A stretch of 37,428 nucleotides of DNA, from assembly GCA_023480885.1 (NCBI GenBank), contig JAMCWX010000051.1:1-37428 (forward strand), given 5' to 3'. The translations under genes were made by a program, and so were the position numbers. Origin of the DNA: Chloroflexota bacterium. GTDB taxonomy: Bacteria; Chloroflexota; UBA6077; FW602-bin22; JACPRP01. This document shows, piece by piece, positions 1-8,999 of the stretch (position 1 is its first letter; each line of letters starts with the position of its first letter). The notes under the pieces are model-generated. The model did no database searches. It was not told where the DNA came from and saw nothing but the letters and a program-made list of their open reading frames with translations.

Positions 1-22
1 CAGACGTGTGCTCTTCCGATCT
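1..22. other. Illumina TruSeq adapter remnant at contig end
   Basis: The first 22 bases are identical to the 3' end of the standard Illumina TruSeq read-2 adapter (the part ending GCTCTTCCGATCT). They are not genomic. The dihydroorotase reading frame is sensible down to about base 23 and stops making sense there, so the biological sequence begins at about base 23. Confidence 0.95.
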
Positions 23-974
23 CCTGGACAAGCGCCTCAGTGTCCACGCGTGTCCTCAAAGGAGGATTCACCTTCGTATTCGTATTATAGGGCGGCATAG
101 GAGCCCAACTTGACGACATCCCAGTGGCTCTACGCTGTCCTGCGACCCATTCATCGGTGAGCACCAGATGGTGCGGAGTCGCGTCGGCGCTGACTCTCAG
201 CCCCTTCTCCTTAGCGCGTCGGATCAACTCGACCGCACCTGCCGTGCTCACGTGCGTGATATGAAGCCTGCCACCAGCTAGCTCCGCCAGAGCGATGTCG
301 CGAGCAACTATGATATCTTCAGCAGCGGCTGGGATACCTCGAAGGCCAAGCTTCGTCGCCACCAGGCCTTCGTTCATCACGCCGCCCTTGGCCAGATCCA
401 GGTCTTCACAGTGCGAGATGATTGGGCGATCGAGCATACGAGCGTACTCAAGAGCGTATCTCATCACTAGGCTCTCAGGCACTGGCCGACCGTCGTCGGA
501 GAATCCTACGGCTCCCCCGCGGGCTAGCTCGCCCATTTCGCACAGTTCGACCCCAGCTCGTTTCTTCGTTATCGCTGCCACCGGCAGCACACGGATAATG
601 CTCTCTGACGCGGCGACCTGCCTGACGTAGTTGAGCGTCGCGAGGTTGTCGATTGCAGGGTTAGTGTTGGGCATACAGCACACGGTGGTGAATCCCCCTG
701 CCGCCGCTGCTCTTGCCCCAGTAGCAATGGTCTCCTTATCCTCGTAACCAGGCTCGCGCAGGTGAGCGTGCAGGTCGACGAAGCCTGGGCAAACGACACA
801 GCCGCTGGCATCAATCACGATAAGTTCGTTGCCAACTGCGCCGTTCAAGCTGGACCCGCTGCCGCTGGTCCAGATGGCTGATATCCTGCCATCCCGAATC
901 AAGACGTCGCCAGTTCCGTCCACGTCCTGGCTCGGGTCTATAATTCGCCCGTTTCTAATCAATATCTCCTGCAT
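23..974 (-). CDS. pyrC: Dihydroorotase, 3' end missing (contig edge)
   Basis: Catalyses the reversible cyclisation of carbamoyl-aspartate to dihydroorotate, step three of pyrimidine synthesis, in the cytoplasm. The frame gives about 317 residues of a family that is usually near 430. It contains the metal-binding HAHLREPG motif (His69, His71), the PNTNPAID segment, an ISHCEDL segment, an ITHVST segment and the KVNPPLR motif just before the contig edge. The C-terminal part with the last catalytic Asp is lost. The ATG is preceded by GGAGGT seven bases upstream. It is the third gene of a pyrR-pyrB-pyrC operon, 142 bases after pyrB, with a dispersed repeat in the gap. The truncation is an assembly edge, not a mutation. 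Confidence 0.95.
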
Positions 975-994
975 TCGTAAACCTCCGGTCTCTT

Positions 995-1055
995 CCCCTC
1001 TTCCTCTGGAAGAGGTCCAGACGTAGCGCGGGGCTTGTCTCCCGCGCGGGCCTAC
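995..1055. repeat. Dispersed palindromic repeat between pyrB and pyrC
   Basis: Two repeat types lie side by side. Bases 995-1016 carry a CCTCT/AGAGG hairpin resembling the CCCTCTCCC...GGGAGAGGG family seen at 3074, 12216 and 35563. Bases 1023-1055 form a palindrome starting GTAGCGCGGGG and ending GCGGGCCTAC, like the GTAGGGGCGAAC...GGGGCCTAC unit at 35649. It is transcribed as a hairpin inside the pyr message and could act as an mRNA stability element, but that is inference. Confidence 0.65.
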
Positions 1056-1116
1056 ATTTTGCTTCATTTTTCAATTATGAAAGTGACCTTTCCGTCCCTG
1101 AACGCCGGCCGTTCCC

Positions 1117-2061
1117 TCAAATCTGCTTGCTCCGGTGCCCCGCAAGCAGGTAAAGCAGCGCCATTCTGATGGCGACGCCGTTGGAAACCTGGTTCTCGAT
1201 AACCGACTGCGTGCTGTAGGCCACGTCAGGAGCGATCTCGATGCCCTCGTTCATCGGACCCGGGTGCATTACCAGCGCACCCGGCTTTGCCCTGGCAATT
1301 CGATCTCGAGTCAGTTGATACAATTGCACGTATTCTCGAAGACTCGGCAGCAGTCCACCTTCCTGCCTTTCCTTCTGAATTCGCAACCCCATCACGACGT
1401 CTGCTCCAGAGAGAGCCTTGTCGATGTCGTGCTCGACGGTAACTTCAGGAAGGTCGCCGCGACAGCCATTCTTGCTGACCACTGGCAATAAAGTGGGAGG
1501 GCCGCAAAGCGTAACCTTGGCGCCCATTTTCGTAAGGCCCCAGATGTTAGACCGAGCCACACGGCTGTGGAGAACGTCGCCAACTATCACAACCGATAAG
1601 CCTGCGATTCGGCCGAGTCGCTCTCGAATTGTGTACATGTCGAGGAGGGCCTGGGTGGGATGCGCGTGCCAGCCATCTCCGGCGTTGATGACGGAACCGT
1701 CCAGGTGCTGCGCCACGAGGTAAGGAGCGCCTGATTGAGAATGCCGAATCACGATCATATCGGCGCCCAGCGCCTGCAAAGTTCTGATCGTGTCGACAAG
1801 CGATTCCCCTTTTGCAACAGAGCTAGTCGAAGCAGTAATGTTGACGACATCTGCAGAAAGGTTTTTTGCCGCGAGCTCAAATGAAACCCTCGTTCGCGTG
1901 CTGCTCTCGTAAAACAGGATGACGACCGTCTTCCCTCTCAACGGCGGAACCTTCTTGATCGGCCGCGAGAGCACCTCTTTCATCGCGTCGGCGGTGTCGA
2001 GTACGAGCGCAATCTCTTCGGCTGTGAAATCGTCTAGATCAAGAACGTCCTTCCTGTTCAT
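1117..2061 (-). CDS. pyrB: Aspartate carbamoyltransferase, catalytic subunit
   Basis: Condenses carbamoyl phosphate with aspartate to give carbamoyl-aspartate, the committed step of pyrimidine synthesis. At 314 residues it has the usual catalytic-chain length. It shows the carbamoyl-phosphate-binding STRTR motif in [14 protein letters not shown], the HPTQALLD motif and HPGPMNEG near the C-terminus; many relatives have Arg where Glu stands in that last motif. The ATG has a strong GGGAGG Shine-Dalgarno site five bases upstream. It follows pyrR by 87 bases and precedes pyrC on the same strand. No pyrI regulatory chain is next to it, so control is probably at the RNA level through PyrR. Confidence 0.97.
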   Translation of the reverse strand: MNRKDVLDLDDFTAEEIALVLDTADAMKEVLSRPIKKVPPLRGKTVVILFYESSTRTRVSFELAAKNLSADVVNITASTSSVAKGESLVDTIRTLQALGADMIVIRHSQSGAPYLVAQHLDGSVINAGDGWHAHPTQALLDMYTIRERLGRIAGLSVVIVGDVLHSRVARSNIWGLTKMGAKVTLCGPPTLLPVVSKNGCRGDLPEVTVEHDIDKALSGADVVMGLRIQKERQEGGLLPSLREYVQLYQLTRDRIARAKPGALVMHPGPMNEGIEIAPDVAYSTQSVIENQVSNGVAIRMALLYLLAGHRSKQI

Positions 2062-2148
2062 AAGTCCTCCCTAGCTGCGCTTTAGGCCAACCAGAGGCCC
2101 GCTGTAAACCTGCGCTCGAAGCACAATTGCGCCAGCGCCTTGACTGCT

Positions 2149-2783
<635 letters not shown>

Positions 2784-2798
2784 AATTGCCTCCCCTTA

Positions 2799-2816
2799 CC
2801 AGTCTCGCAGGACTGG
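2799..2816 (-). promoter_or_regulatory. PyrR-binding loop in pyr leader mRNA
   Basis: The minus-strand RNA reads CCAGUCCUGCGAGACUGG: a six-base-pair stem with a six-base loop. It matches the PyrR binding consensus ARUCCNGNGAGGYU at 13 of 14 positions; the one change (A for G) keeps pairing in the stem. It is about 56 bases downstream of the promoter -10 and directly upstream of the GGGGAGG of the leader ORF. Position and sequence agree with the presence of pyrR just downstream. Confidence 0.75.
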
Positions 2817-2871
2817 TTTAAAGGTTCGTCTGCTGTTTCAGCTAATTCGGGTTCGTCCGTTTCCGCTCTGC

Positions 2872-2900
2872 ATTATATCACGACACCCAACTGCACGCAA
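2872..2900 (-). promoter_or_regulatory. Promoter of the pyr operon
   Basis: Minus strand: -35 TTGCGT (2895-2900), a 17-base spacer, then a perfect TATAAT (2872-2877) preceded by TG one base away, an extended -10. Transcription should start near 2865 and give a leader of about 175 bases before pyrR, which includes the PyrR loop. Confidence 0.7.
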
Positions 2901-2983
2901 GCGTTTCAAGCCGCCATCGCCCGGCGAATGAATTCGCGGGCAACCCACACCAAGTCGGCCTTCGTCCGACTCCCCGCCACCCC

Positions 2984-3003
2984 AACCCGCCGCAGGGCGG
3001 GTT
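2984..3003 (+). terminator. Hairpin with T-rich tail upstream of pyr promoter
   Basis: AACCCGCC, loop GCAG, then GGCGGGTT form a perfect 8-base-pair stem followed by TCGTTTG on the plus strand. It has the shape of an intrinsic terminator for plus-strand transcription, although no plus-strand gene precedes it. It may instead be one of the dispersed palindromes; bases 3011-3037 just after it hold another such unit (GCGAC TTCA GTCGC within CGTAGCGCG...). Confidence 0.3.
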
Positions 3004-3073
3004 TCGTTTGCGTAGCGCGCGACTTCAGTCGCCGGGCGCCCATAATCGGTCGAGCACACTTATGTATAACGAT

Positions 3074-3111
3074 GAGCCCTCTGGGAGAGGGTTAGGGTGA
3101 GGGCCGTACCC
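3074..3111. repeat. Dispersed repeat, CCCTCTGGGAGAGGG...GGGCCGTACCC unit
   Basis: This unit has the CCTCTGGGAGAGG hairpin and the tail GGTTAGGGTGAGGGCCGTACCC. The same tail recurs at 9601-9613 and 35583-35605, and the hairpin part recurs at 995, 12216 and 35563. It lies in the gap between galT and the pyr promoter. Confidence 0.75.
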
Positions 3112-3151
3112 ATCGACCTTAAAAGGCACTGGCGCCTATCGCCGCCAGATT

Positions 3152-3181
3152 AAGGGGGCGGGTTCGAACCCCCGCCCCCTT
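3152..3181 (-). terminator. Likely terminator of galT
   Basis: Eleven base pairs (AAGGGGGCGGG with CCCGCCCCCTT) enclose an eight-base loop, starting 12 bases after the galT stop on the minus strand. Only a short TTAATCT follows, so the U-tract is weak. A second hairpin (CTGGCG/CGCCAG, 3129-3148) comes next. The GGTTCGAACC in the loop looks like a tRNA T-arm but no tRNA can be folded here. Confidence 0.6.
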
Positions 3182-3192
3182 GTTCCATATGT

Positions 3193-4239
3193 TTATGTAG
3201 TCTTGGCCAGCGTTTCCGCAGCAGGCTGCTCTTCCAGGCGCACCTTCTGCAAGAACTCAGCTGCCGACTCTGGCAAAGCAGTATTGATCATTATTCCAGA
3301 GCCAAGTTCGAATCCAGCCCAGATCGACAGCTTTGGCATTATCTCAATGTGCCAGTGATACAGGCCATCCGCTCCATCCCGATAAGGCGTCGAGTGAATG
3401 AACAGGTTGAAGGGAGGGTCGTTAAGGCCATAGTGCAGTTTGGCCAAACTCGTGCGCACTGCAACCGCGCAGGCATCCACTTCCTCGTCGTTCATTGCCT
3501 CGAAATTGGAGCTATGCGCCTTGGGCATAATCATCATTTCGAAAGGAACGCGGGACGCATATGGCGTGAATACGAGAAACTTGTCGTTCTCGTACACAAC
3601 TCTCTCCCCCACCTTCATCTCGTAGGCGAGGATATCACAGTAGGCACAAACGCCTTTCCCGCGGTGAATCCGCCGCATGCCTTCGATCTCGTCGACGATA
3701 TGATGGGGAACGACCGGTATGCCGAAAAGCTGGCCGTGAGGATGCTCCCGCGATGTTCCAGCCTCCTTGCCATGGTTGACGATTATCATCAAGTACTTGA
3801 GAAGTGGATTGTTGCGGTGCACCAGATAGCGATCGATATAAGCCTTAAGTACTAAACTGACCTGACTCACAGGCAGCAGCCCGAGATCTTTGTAGTGCTC
3901 AGGACTGTTTACGAGAACTTCGTGAACTCCCAAGCCGTTCATCACGGTGTACGGGCCAACCTGTCTCGGATCCAATTCGCCAGTCTGCGGGCCAAAAGCT
4001 GGGTACAGATTTGGCACCACCCTGACCCGCCACCCAGGCGTGTTCGGAGCAGTATTGGGCTCGCGGTAAGCCATAACCTCCGCCGGGGTTTCCTGCTCGT
4101 GCCCCACGCAGAATGGGCATCCCTCCAGCGCCTTTACCACTACCTTAGGCGCCTGAGTGAATGTGTGTGGTCGTTTTGCCCGCTCGACGGCTATAGCTAC
4201 CCACTTGAGAGTAATGGGGTCTTGACGTAGCTCAGGCAC
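3193..4239 (-). CDS. galT: Galactose-1-phosphate uridylyltransferase
   Basis: Transfers UMP from UDP-glucose to galactose 1-phosphate in the Leloir pathway; the histidine of HPHGQ is the uridylylated nucleophile. The 348-residue protein is of normal length and has a metal-binding CPFC pair at residues 41-44, the SREHPHGQLFGIP active-site segment, a second CAYC pair near residue 200 and the HWHIEIMP motif of the C-terminal half. The ATG has GGAGGAGG six bases upstream. It stands alone between its own promoter and terminator; galK and galE are not present. Some relatives act on other sugar 1-phosphates, so galactose itself is not proven as substrate. Confidence 0.93.
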   Translation of the reverse strand: MPELRQDPITLKWVAIAVERAKRPHTFTQAPKVVVKALEGCPFCVGHEQETPAEVMAYREPNTAPNTPGWRVRVVPNLYPAFGPQTGELDPRQVGPYTVMNGLGVHEVLVNSPEHYKDLGLLPVSQVSLVLKAYIDRYLVHRNNPLLKYLMIIVNHGKEAGTSREHPHGQLFGIPVVPHHIVDEIEGMRRIHRGKGVCAYCDILAYEMKVGERVVYENDKFLVFTPYASRVPFEMMIMPKAHSSNFEAMNDEEVDACAVAVRTSLAKLHYGLNDPPFNLFIHSTPYRDGADGLYHWHIEIMPKLSIWAGFELGSGIMINTALPESAAEFLQKVRLEEQPAAETLAKTT

Positions 4240-4471
4240 TATTCCTCCTCCTCATCTAAAACATTCGGGCTGGCTACGATACCTCCACAGCCTGAGCGAC
4301 GCATCGGACGTGCCTCCTATACGCCTCGGCTGAGCTGCGTCGAAGCCGGCAACCAATTCCATCCTTGGAATTGGCGCCCAGTAGTCTCAGAGGGCTACGG
4401 CTCAGTTCGCAACCAGGGGACCGCAAGAACTATGCCACTGCCCTCTTCCCCCTCCACCCGGCCAATAAGAC
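4240..4471 (-). ncRNA. Long structured 5' leader of galT (candidate)
   Basis: If the promoter at 4478-4506 is right, galT mRNA has about 230 untranslated bases. Three hairpins line up in it: AGTTC/GAACT (4404-4431), a perfect 8-base-pair CCAATTCC/GGAATTGG with six-base loop (4353-4374), and GACGCA/TGCGTC (4298-4341). The GGAGGAGG site follows. No known riboswitch signature (T-box, cobalamin, TPP, SAM) was recognised. A regulatory role is inference. Confidence 0.35.
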
Positions 4472-4477
4472 GGCGAG

Positions 4478-4506
4478 ATACTAACATACGCGTTACCGGA
4501 ATTCAA
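4478..4506 (-). promoter_or_regulatory. Probable galT promoter
   Basis: Minus strand: TTGAAT (4501-4506), a 17-base spacer, then TAGTAT (4478-4483). The -10 matches consensus at four of six positions. No other good promoter lies closer to galT. Confidence 0.5.
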
Positions 4507-4530
4507 TAGCCAAGAAACCTTTTTCCCGAG

Positions 4531-4607
4531 GTGGCGAACTAGTTCCTCTGCACTACTGCCCGCGCACGTCACAATACTTTCATACTATACCAAAATTAGT
4601 TCGCCAC
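4531..4607. repeat. Inverted repeat GTGGCGAACTA, 55-base spacer
   Basis: GTGGCGAACTA at 4531-4541 is repeated in exact inverted form at 4597-4607. The AT-rich spacer has no coding potential. The two arms flank a short segment between the divergent galT and kinase promoters. It could be a paired operator, or the ends of a small non-autonomous element; no target-site duplication was identified. Confidence 0.5.
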
Positions 4608-4752
4608 TCGCCAAAAACCATTCCCTCGGAGGATAGACCTTGTGGCTGCTAGAAAGTAATATCCTCACGGGAAAGAACCTGGGATGGTCTTGCGGGCCAA
4701 GCAGCAATCACGGCCGTCCCGGCCTTGTCTCTCAGCCTCCTCCTTATACGCC

Positions 4753-4790
4753 GACAGAGCCGAGGGAACCTCCTCCCCCTCGGCTCTGTC
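4753..4790. repeat. Perfect 14-base-pair inverted repeat
   Basis: GACAGAGCCGAGGG (4753-4766) pairs perfectly with CCCTCGGCTCTGTC (4777-4790) around a ten-base loop. No T-tract follows on either strand, so it is not a classical terminator. It lies in the 870-base gap (4240-5109) between galT and the kinase. Another dispersed unit, GCGGGGCTAAAGCCGCC plus AGCGCTACG, is at 4861-4886. No convincing gene is in the gap. Confidence 0.55.
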
Positions 4791-4935
4791 CATTCCGAGA
4801 ACATGCGCCAGTGCCCCCCTGATCGCTCGCATCGCAAACCACCTTCTCTCAAGCTCCCGTGCGGGGCTAAAGCCGCCAGCGCTACGCCCCCTATTTCCCC
4901 AATGGTCGGTACGTTATCCGTAAACCCCCATCCAC

Positions 4936-4964
4936 TTGTACAGCGCTTACCTGCGTGTTATACT
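4936..4964 (+). promoter_or_regulatory. Promoter of the kinase-regulator-LUD operon
   Basis: TTGTAC (4936-4941), a 17-base spacer, and TATACT (4959-4964) preceded by TGT. Start of transcription is expected near 4971, leaving about 140 bases before the preferred GTG start of the kinase. Confidence 0.65.
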
Positions 4965-5109
4965 GTCCTCAAGTCCGTGGGTCATAGTCATGGCTAGTCC
5001 TGAGAGGCTAGTGACAATGTAGAGGCGACTTTGAACCTTTGTTGCCGATCGGATGCTGTTAAGTGGCCAGCAGTGGCCCTGGCGCCGCTTTCGCGCGAGG
5101 CAGATAACC

Positions 5110-7659
5110 GTGGGACCCAACTTCCAGTTTATATATACTAACATCGTCTTTGTGTACTTCATCTACGGCCTGGCATTCTTCGTTATGGGCGTGGCCATAG
5201 CCTTCGAGTACAGGAAATCCAGCAACCTTCACCTCGCCGATAGCATCAGTTTCCTGGCCGCTTTCGGCCTCCTGCATAGCATCACCGAATGGAGCGATAT
5301 GTTCGCTCTCATATTCAACAGCCAGATGGCCGTCAACCAAGTGTTCTTCGTTAAGACGTTGAAGCTGGTGGCGTTGGGCATTTCCACGGTATACCTGGGG
5401 CAGTTCGGTGCCAAGCTTCTTGTGTCAACCTGGCAGAGGGCCTTTTGGATCAAATGGATTCCAACTGCGCTCTTCGCAACGTGGATCCTCTTCGTCGCGA
5501 CATTTCAATACTTCTATCCATCGATCAACTGGCAGATCTTCGGAGAGATTTCCGCCAGATACATAGTATACTTCCCGAGTTCATTGCTGGCGGCTCTGGC
5601 CTTGCTGCTGCAACGCCGCACGTTCCTTGATATGAAGCTGCCAAATCTGGCCAGCGCCAGTCGATGGGCAGCCTTGGCCTTTCTCGCCAACGGATTCTTG
5701 GCCGGCCTTATCGTGCCTGCGGCCGATTTCTTCCCCGCTTCAATCTTCAATTACGCGAGCTTCTTGCTAGAACTGGGCATTCCAGTGCAGGTGTTTCGCG
5801 CGCTGGCTGCACTTACTATTGCCCTCTTTACAGTTCGCATTCTCAGGGTCTTCGAAGTCGAGCGGTTTCGGCAACTACAACTGGCCGACCAGCAGCGAAT
5901 GCAAGCGCAAATCGAAGCTCTCGAAGCCGAGCGCCGCGCTCAAGAGGAAATACGAGCCTTGAACCGCGACCTTCAGCGCAGGGTCGAGGAAAGAACCAGG
6001 GAACTGAGCCTGCTTAACCAGGAACTGTCGACGTTATATTCGATCGTTACATCGGTGAACCAATCTCTCGACCTCTCCGCAATACTGAACGAGGCCCTGG
6101 ATCGCGTGTTTGAGCTGGCTAACGCCCAGGGAGGTGCGATCCATCTCCTGGACAATAACGACGGCTCTCTGGTGCTAGCGGCCGTTCGCGATCTCCCCGC
6201 AGAGTTTACGGGGCAACCTAGCGCAAACGCAGACGAAAATCCCTTTCGCACGGCGATCCTCAGCCGCCAGCCAATGGTCATCGACGATACGGCGACGGAC
6301 AAAACGTTCGAGAACTTGCGGTCACAAACCGAGCCGTACAGGTCTGTAGTCTGTCTTCCGTTGACCTCCAAAGACAAGGTCCTTGGATGCATGACCGTCG
6401 CCTGGCTGGAGACGGGAGGTCCCTCCGAAGACCATCTGCGGTTGCTCTCTTTGATTGCCAAAGAGATAGGCGTAGCCATCGACAACGCTTGCCTATTCGA
6501 GGAGGCTCAACGAAACGAGCGAGAGGCGCAGGCTCTGAACAAGATAGGCATGGAAATCTCCAGCTTGCTGGACCTGGACAAGATACTCGATTCTGTGGTA
6601 GAAAAAGCAAGGCACCTGCTAGACGCGGAGGCAACCGCGTTGAGCCTGGCGAACGATAAGTGGCAGCAGCCCTACGTCAAGGCAGCAAGCGGAGTAAGCG
6701 CCACCGAATTCGATCGCATTCGTGCTGAGCTCACTCGATCGGGTGCAGGCTCCGAGGAACGGGCTTTAGAACCCGCGACGACGAGTAATAGCAAGTCAGG
6801 GGCAACTGGTCTGATGGACAATCGTTGCGTCGTCGCCGTGCCACTAACAATCGGAGAAAAGGAACTGGGAAGCCTCTACGCTGCCAACGCCGGCGAGAAA
6901 GCGTTCTCGCAGCGAGATATCAGCTTGCTTTCGAGGCTTGCCAATCAGGCCGCTATCGCGATCGAAAACGCGCGCCTGTACGAGCGCGTGCAGAACCTGG
7001 CGGCGATCGAGGAGCGAGACCACATCGCGCGAGAGGTGCACGACGGACTTGCCCAGTCCTTGGGTTATGTCAACCTCAAGTCGAGAGCGGCGCTGGACCT
7101 CATGAAGTCGCACCAGTACGCCGAAGCAGCGGCGGAGATTGTAGAGATCAGGCGCGTCGTAAGAGATGCGTATTCAGAGGTGCGCGAGCTAATTGCCGAC
7201 CTTCGGACTGAGATCTCGCCAAGCAAAGGGCTCGTGCCTGCGCTGAAGGAATACCTGGCGGCGTTCGAGCAATATATCCCAATCGCCACAGAGCTGCTTG
7301 TGGACGAGGCCTGGGATATCAACGTTTCTCCAAGCGCCGAGATTCAGCTTATCAGGATCATACAGGAGGCGTTAGGCAACGTACGAAAGCACGCCCAGGC
7401 CACGCGAGTCACAGTGAAGTTAGCCCTAGAAGGTAACTACGCAATTGCAAGCGTCGCGGACAACGGCCAGGGCGCAAATCTATCGAATCTGACGCCACAA
7501 AATAGACTGCACTTTGGCCTACGCATTATGGGAGAGCGAGCTCGAAGCTTGAAGGGGTCATTCGACATCCAAAGCCAGCCAGGCAAAGGAACAACGGTAA
7601 CAGTGAGGTTTCCGGTGCAGCGCAATGAATCGCGGAAAGAGGTAACTCAGAATGAATGA
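5110..7659 (+). CDS. Membrane histidine kinase, NarX/DegS type, two GAF domains
   Basis: Sensor kinase that should autophosphorylate and pass phosphate to the regulator encoded next. The N-terminal ~250 residues hold about seven hydrophobic segments, with no large extracytoplasmic domain, then a coiled coil rich in Glu, Arg and Gln, then two GAF domains each introduced by a LN-x-SLDL-like helix. A HisKA_3 domain follows with the phospho-acceptor His in REVHDGLAQ (codon at 7039), then an HATPase_c domain (QEALGNVRKHA, VADNGQG, FGLRIMGERA). I prefer the GTG at 5110, which has GAGG nine bases upstream; an ATG at 5053 would add 19 residues but lacks a good binding site. The stop overlaps the next start by eight bases. 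The ligand is unknown. Confidence 0.92.
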   Translation: MGPNFQFIYTNIVFVYFIYGLAFFVMGVAIAFEYRKSSNLHLADSISFLAAFGLLHSITEWSDMFALIFNSQMAVNQVFFVKTLKLVALGISTVYLGQFGAKLLVSTWQRAFWIKWIPTALFATWILFVATFQYFYPSINWQIFGEISARYIVYFPSSLLAALALLLQRRTFLDMKLPNLASASRWAALAFLANGFLAGLIVPAADFFPASIFNYASFLLELGIPVQVFRALAALTIALFTVRILRVFEVERFRQLQLADQQRMQAQIEALEAERRAQEEIRALNRDLQRRVEERTRELSLLNQELSTLYSIVTSVNQSLDLSAILNEALDRVFELANAQGGAIHLLDNNDGSLVLAAVRDLPAEFTGQPSANADENPFRTAILSRQPMVIDDTATDKTFENLRSQTEPYRSVVCLPLTSKDKVLGCMTVAWLETGGPSEDHLRLLSLIAKEIGVAIDNACLFEEAQRNEREAQALNKIGMEISSLLDLDKILDSVVEKARHLLDAEATALSLANDKWQQPYVKAASGVSATEFDRIRAELTRSGAGSEERALEPATTSNSKSGATGLMDNRCVVAVPLTIGEKELGSLYAANAGEKAFSQRDISLLSRLANQAAIAIENARLYERVQNLAAIEERDHIAREVHDGLAQSLGYVNLKSRAALDLMKSHQYAEAAAEIVEIRRVVRDAYSEVRELIADLRTEISPSKGLVPALKEYLAAFEQYIPIATELLVDEAWDINVSPSAEIQLIRIIQEALGNVRKHAQATRVTVKLALEGNYAIASVADNGQGANLSNLTPQNRLHFGLRIMGERARSLKGSFDIQSQPGKGTTVTVRFPVQRNESRKEVTQNE

Positions 7660-8323
7660 TCCGATCAGAGTACTCCTGGTAGACGATCACGTACTGTTTC
7701 GCAAGGGCGTCGCAAGCATTATGGCGGCCCAGCCAGACCTGGAGGTCGCCGGAGAAGCCAGCGACGGGTTCGAAGCGTTGGAGAAGACCAGGGAGCTCAT
7801 GCCAGATGTTATCTTGATGGACATTAATATGCCTGGTTGCGATGGGCTCCAGGCCACACGCCTGATCAAAGAAGAACTCCCCTACGCCAAAATTGTCATA
7901 CTTACTGTCTCCGATGAGGAGCAGGCTCTTTTCGAGGCAATCAAGAGCGGTGCAATAGGATACCTGCTGAAGAACCTCGAGCCAGAAGAACTCTTCGAAC
8001 TGGTCAGAGGCGTTTCTCGCGGTGAAGCGGCGATCTCGCGCCATACGGCGACGAAGATACTCAACGAATTAGGACGACAGTCGCAGAAGGACGCGGAAAC
8101 TTCTCTCGCCAAGCACACGTTGACCGAACGCGAAAAGGAAGTTCTCCAACTTGTCATCACCGGCGCCACCAATAAGGAAATCGCCAGCATGCTCTTCATT
8201 AGCGAGAACACCGTTAAGAACCATCTTTGCAACATCCTGGACAAACTTCACCTACAGAATCGCATCCAGGCCGCAGCCTATGCGCTGCGTGAAGGTCTGA
8301 TCAGCGATCCTAGAAAGAGCTAG
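7652..8323 (+). CDS. Response regulator, NarL/FixJ family
   Basis: Cytoplasmic DNA-binding regulator, partner of the kinase whose stop codon it overlaps. It is 223 residues long, the standard size. The receiver domain has the acidic pair in LLVDDH (Asp11, Asp12) and the phospho-acceptor Asp57 in LMDINMPG, with the conserved Lys in LKNLEP. The LuxR-type helix-turn-helix is at about residues 155-210 (LTEREKEVLQLV, NKEIASMLFISENTVKNHL). The ATG has AAAGAGGT nine bases upstream. The inverted repeats upstream of the operon are possible targets, which is inference only. Confidence 0.95.
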   Translation: MNDPIRVLLVDDHVLFRKGVASIMAAQPDLEVAGEASDGFEALEKTRELMPDVILMDINMPGCDGLQATRLIKEELPYAKIVILTVSDEEQALFEAIKSGAIGYLLKNLEPEELFELVRGVSRGEAAISRHTATKILNELGRQSQKDAETSLAKHTLTEREKEVLQLVITGATNKEIASMLFISENTVKNHLCNILDKLHLQNRIQAAAYALREGLISDPRKS

Positions 8324-8325
8324 GC

Positions 8326-8967
8326 ATGGACGAAAACAATCTCTGGCTCAACCGAAAGCGAATCGAACAGGCTGCGACGATGCTTCGGAAACACGGATTC
8401 GACGTCATCACCGTGGACACAAAGGACCAGGCGCGGGAAGCAGCCCTCGAATTGATATCGAGCGACGCCACAGTGGGCATCGGCGGCTCTATGACTATTA
8501 GGGAGATAGGCATTCTGGACGCGCTAATCAGCCGAGGAAACCACGTGGTCCATCATTGGCATCCTGGCATTTCGCCTGATGAAGACATCGCTCTTCGACG
8601 CCAGGAACTGCTATGCGATGTGTTTCTGGCAAGCAGCAACGCCATCACTTTGGAAGGTGCGCTAGTCAATATCGACGGCGCAGGCAACCGCGTTGGCGCG
8701 ATGGTATTCAGTCAGGGCAAATCCATAGTTATCGCCGGCGTAAACAAGATAGTCAAGGATCTCAGCGCAGGCATTTGGCGAGCAAAGAACGAGGCTGCTG
8801 CGCTCAACGCACACCGCAACAACTACGACTCTCCGTGCGGCGTAACAGGCAAGTGCATAGAATGCGATGCGCCAGGCAGGATCTGCCGCGTGACCACGAT
8901 AATCGAGCGTCGCCCCTCGAAGACCGACTTCACCGTGATCCTCATAGCCGAGCCCGCAGGCTTCTAG
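8326..8967 (+). CDS. LUD-domain protein (DUF162, LutC/YkgG-like)
   Basis: A 213-residue protein of the LUD family, whose best-known members LutB and LutC take part in lactate oxidation. It has the family pattern of a GIGGSMTIREIG segment, a hydrophobic SSNAITLEGALVNIDGAGNRVGAM core and IVIAGVNKIVKDL. It ends with a Cys-rich stretch (CGVTGKCIECDAPGRIC, four Cys) typical of the single-domain members in anaerobes, which could hold a metal. The start is two bases after the regulator stop, so it is in the same operon. LutA and LutB are absent, so lactate use cannot be claimed; the sensor system may control this enzyme or the reverse may hold. Confidence 0.88.
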   Translation: MDENNLWLNRKRIEQAATMLRKHGFDVITVDTKDQAREAALELISSDATVGIGGSMTIREIGILDALISRGNHVVHHWHPGISPDEDIALRRQELLCDVFLASSNAITLEGALVNIDGAGNRVGAMVFSQGKSIVIAGVNKIVKDLSAGIWRAKNEAAALNAHRNNYDSPCGVTGKCIECDAPGRICRVTTIIERRPSKTDFTVILIAEPAGF

Positions 8968-8999
8968 TCTAGTTCTCGGTGCGAGATGCATGCCGTGGT

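Noticed and set aside
3152..3181. tRNA-like T-arm GGTTCGAACC
   Set aside because: No acceptor, D or anticodon arms can be folded around it, the T-stem has a mismatch, and the segment is better read as the galT terminator hairpin.
4640..4852. Short overlapping frames of 60-79 codons on both strands
   Set aside because: They cross a perfect inverted repeat, have biased Pro/Arg/Ser composition, no good ribosome site and no family resemblance.
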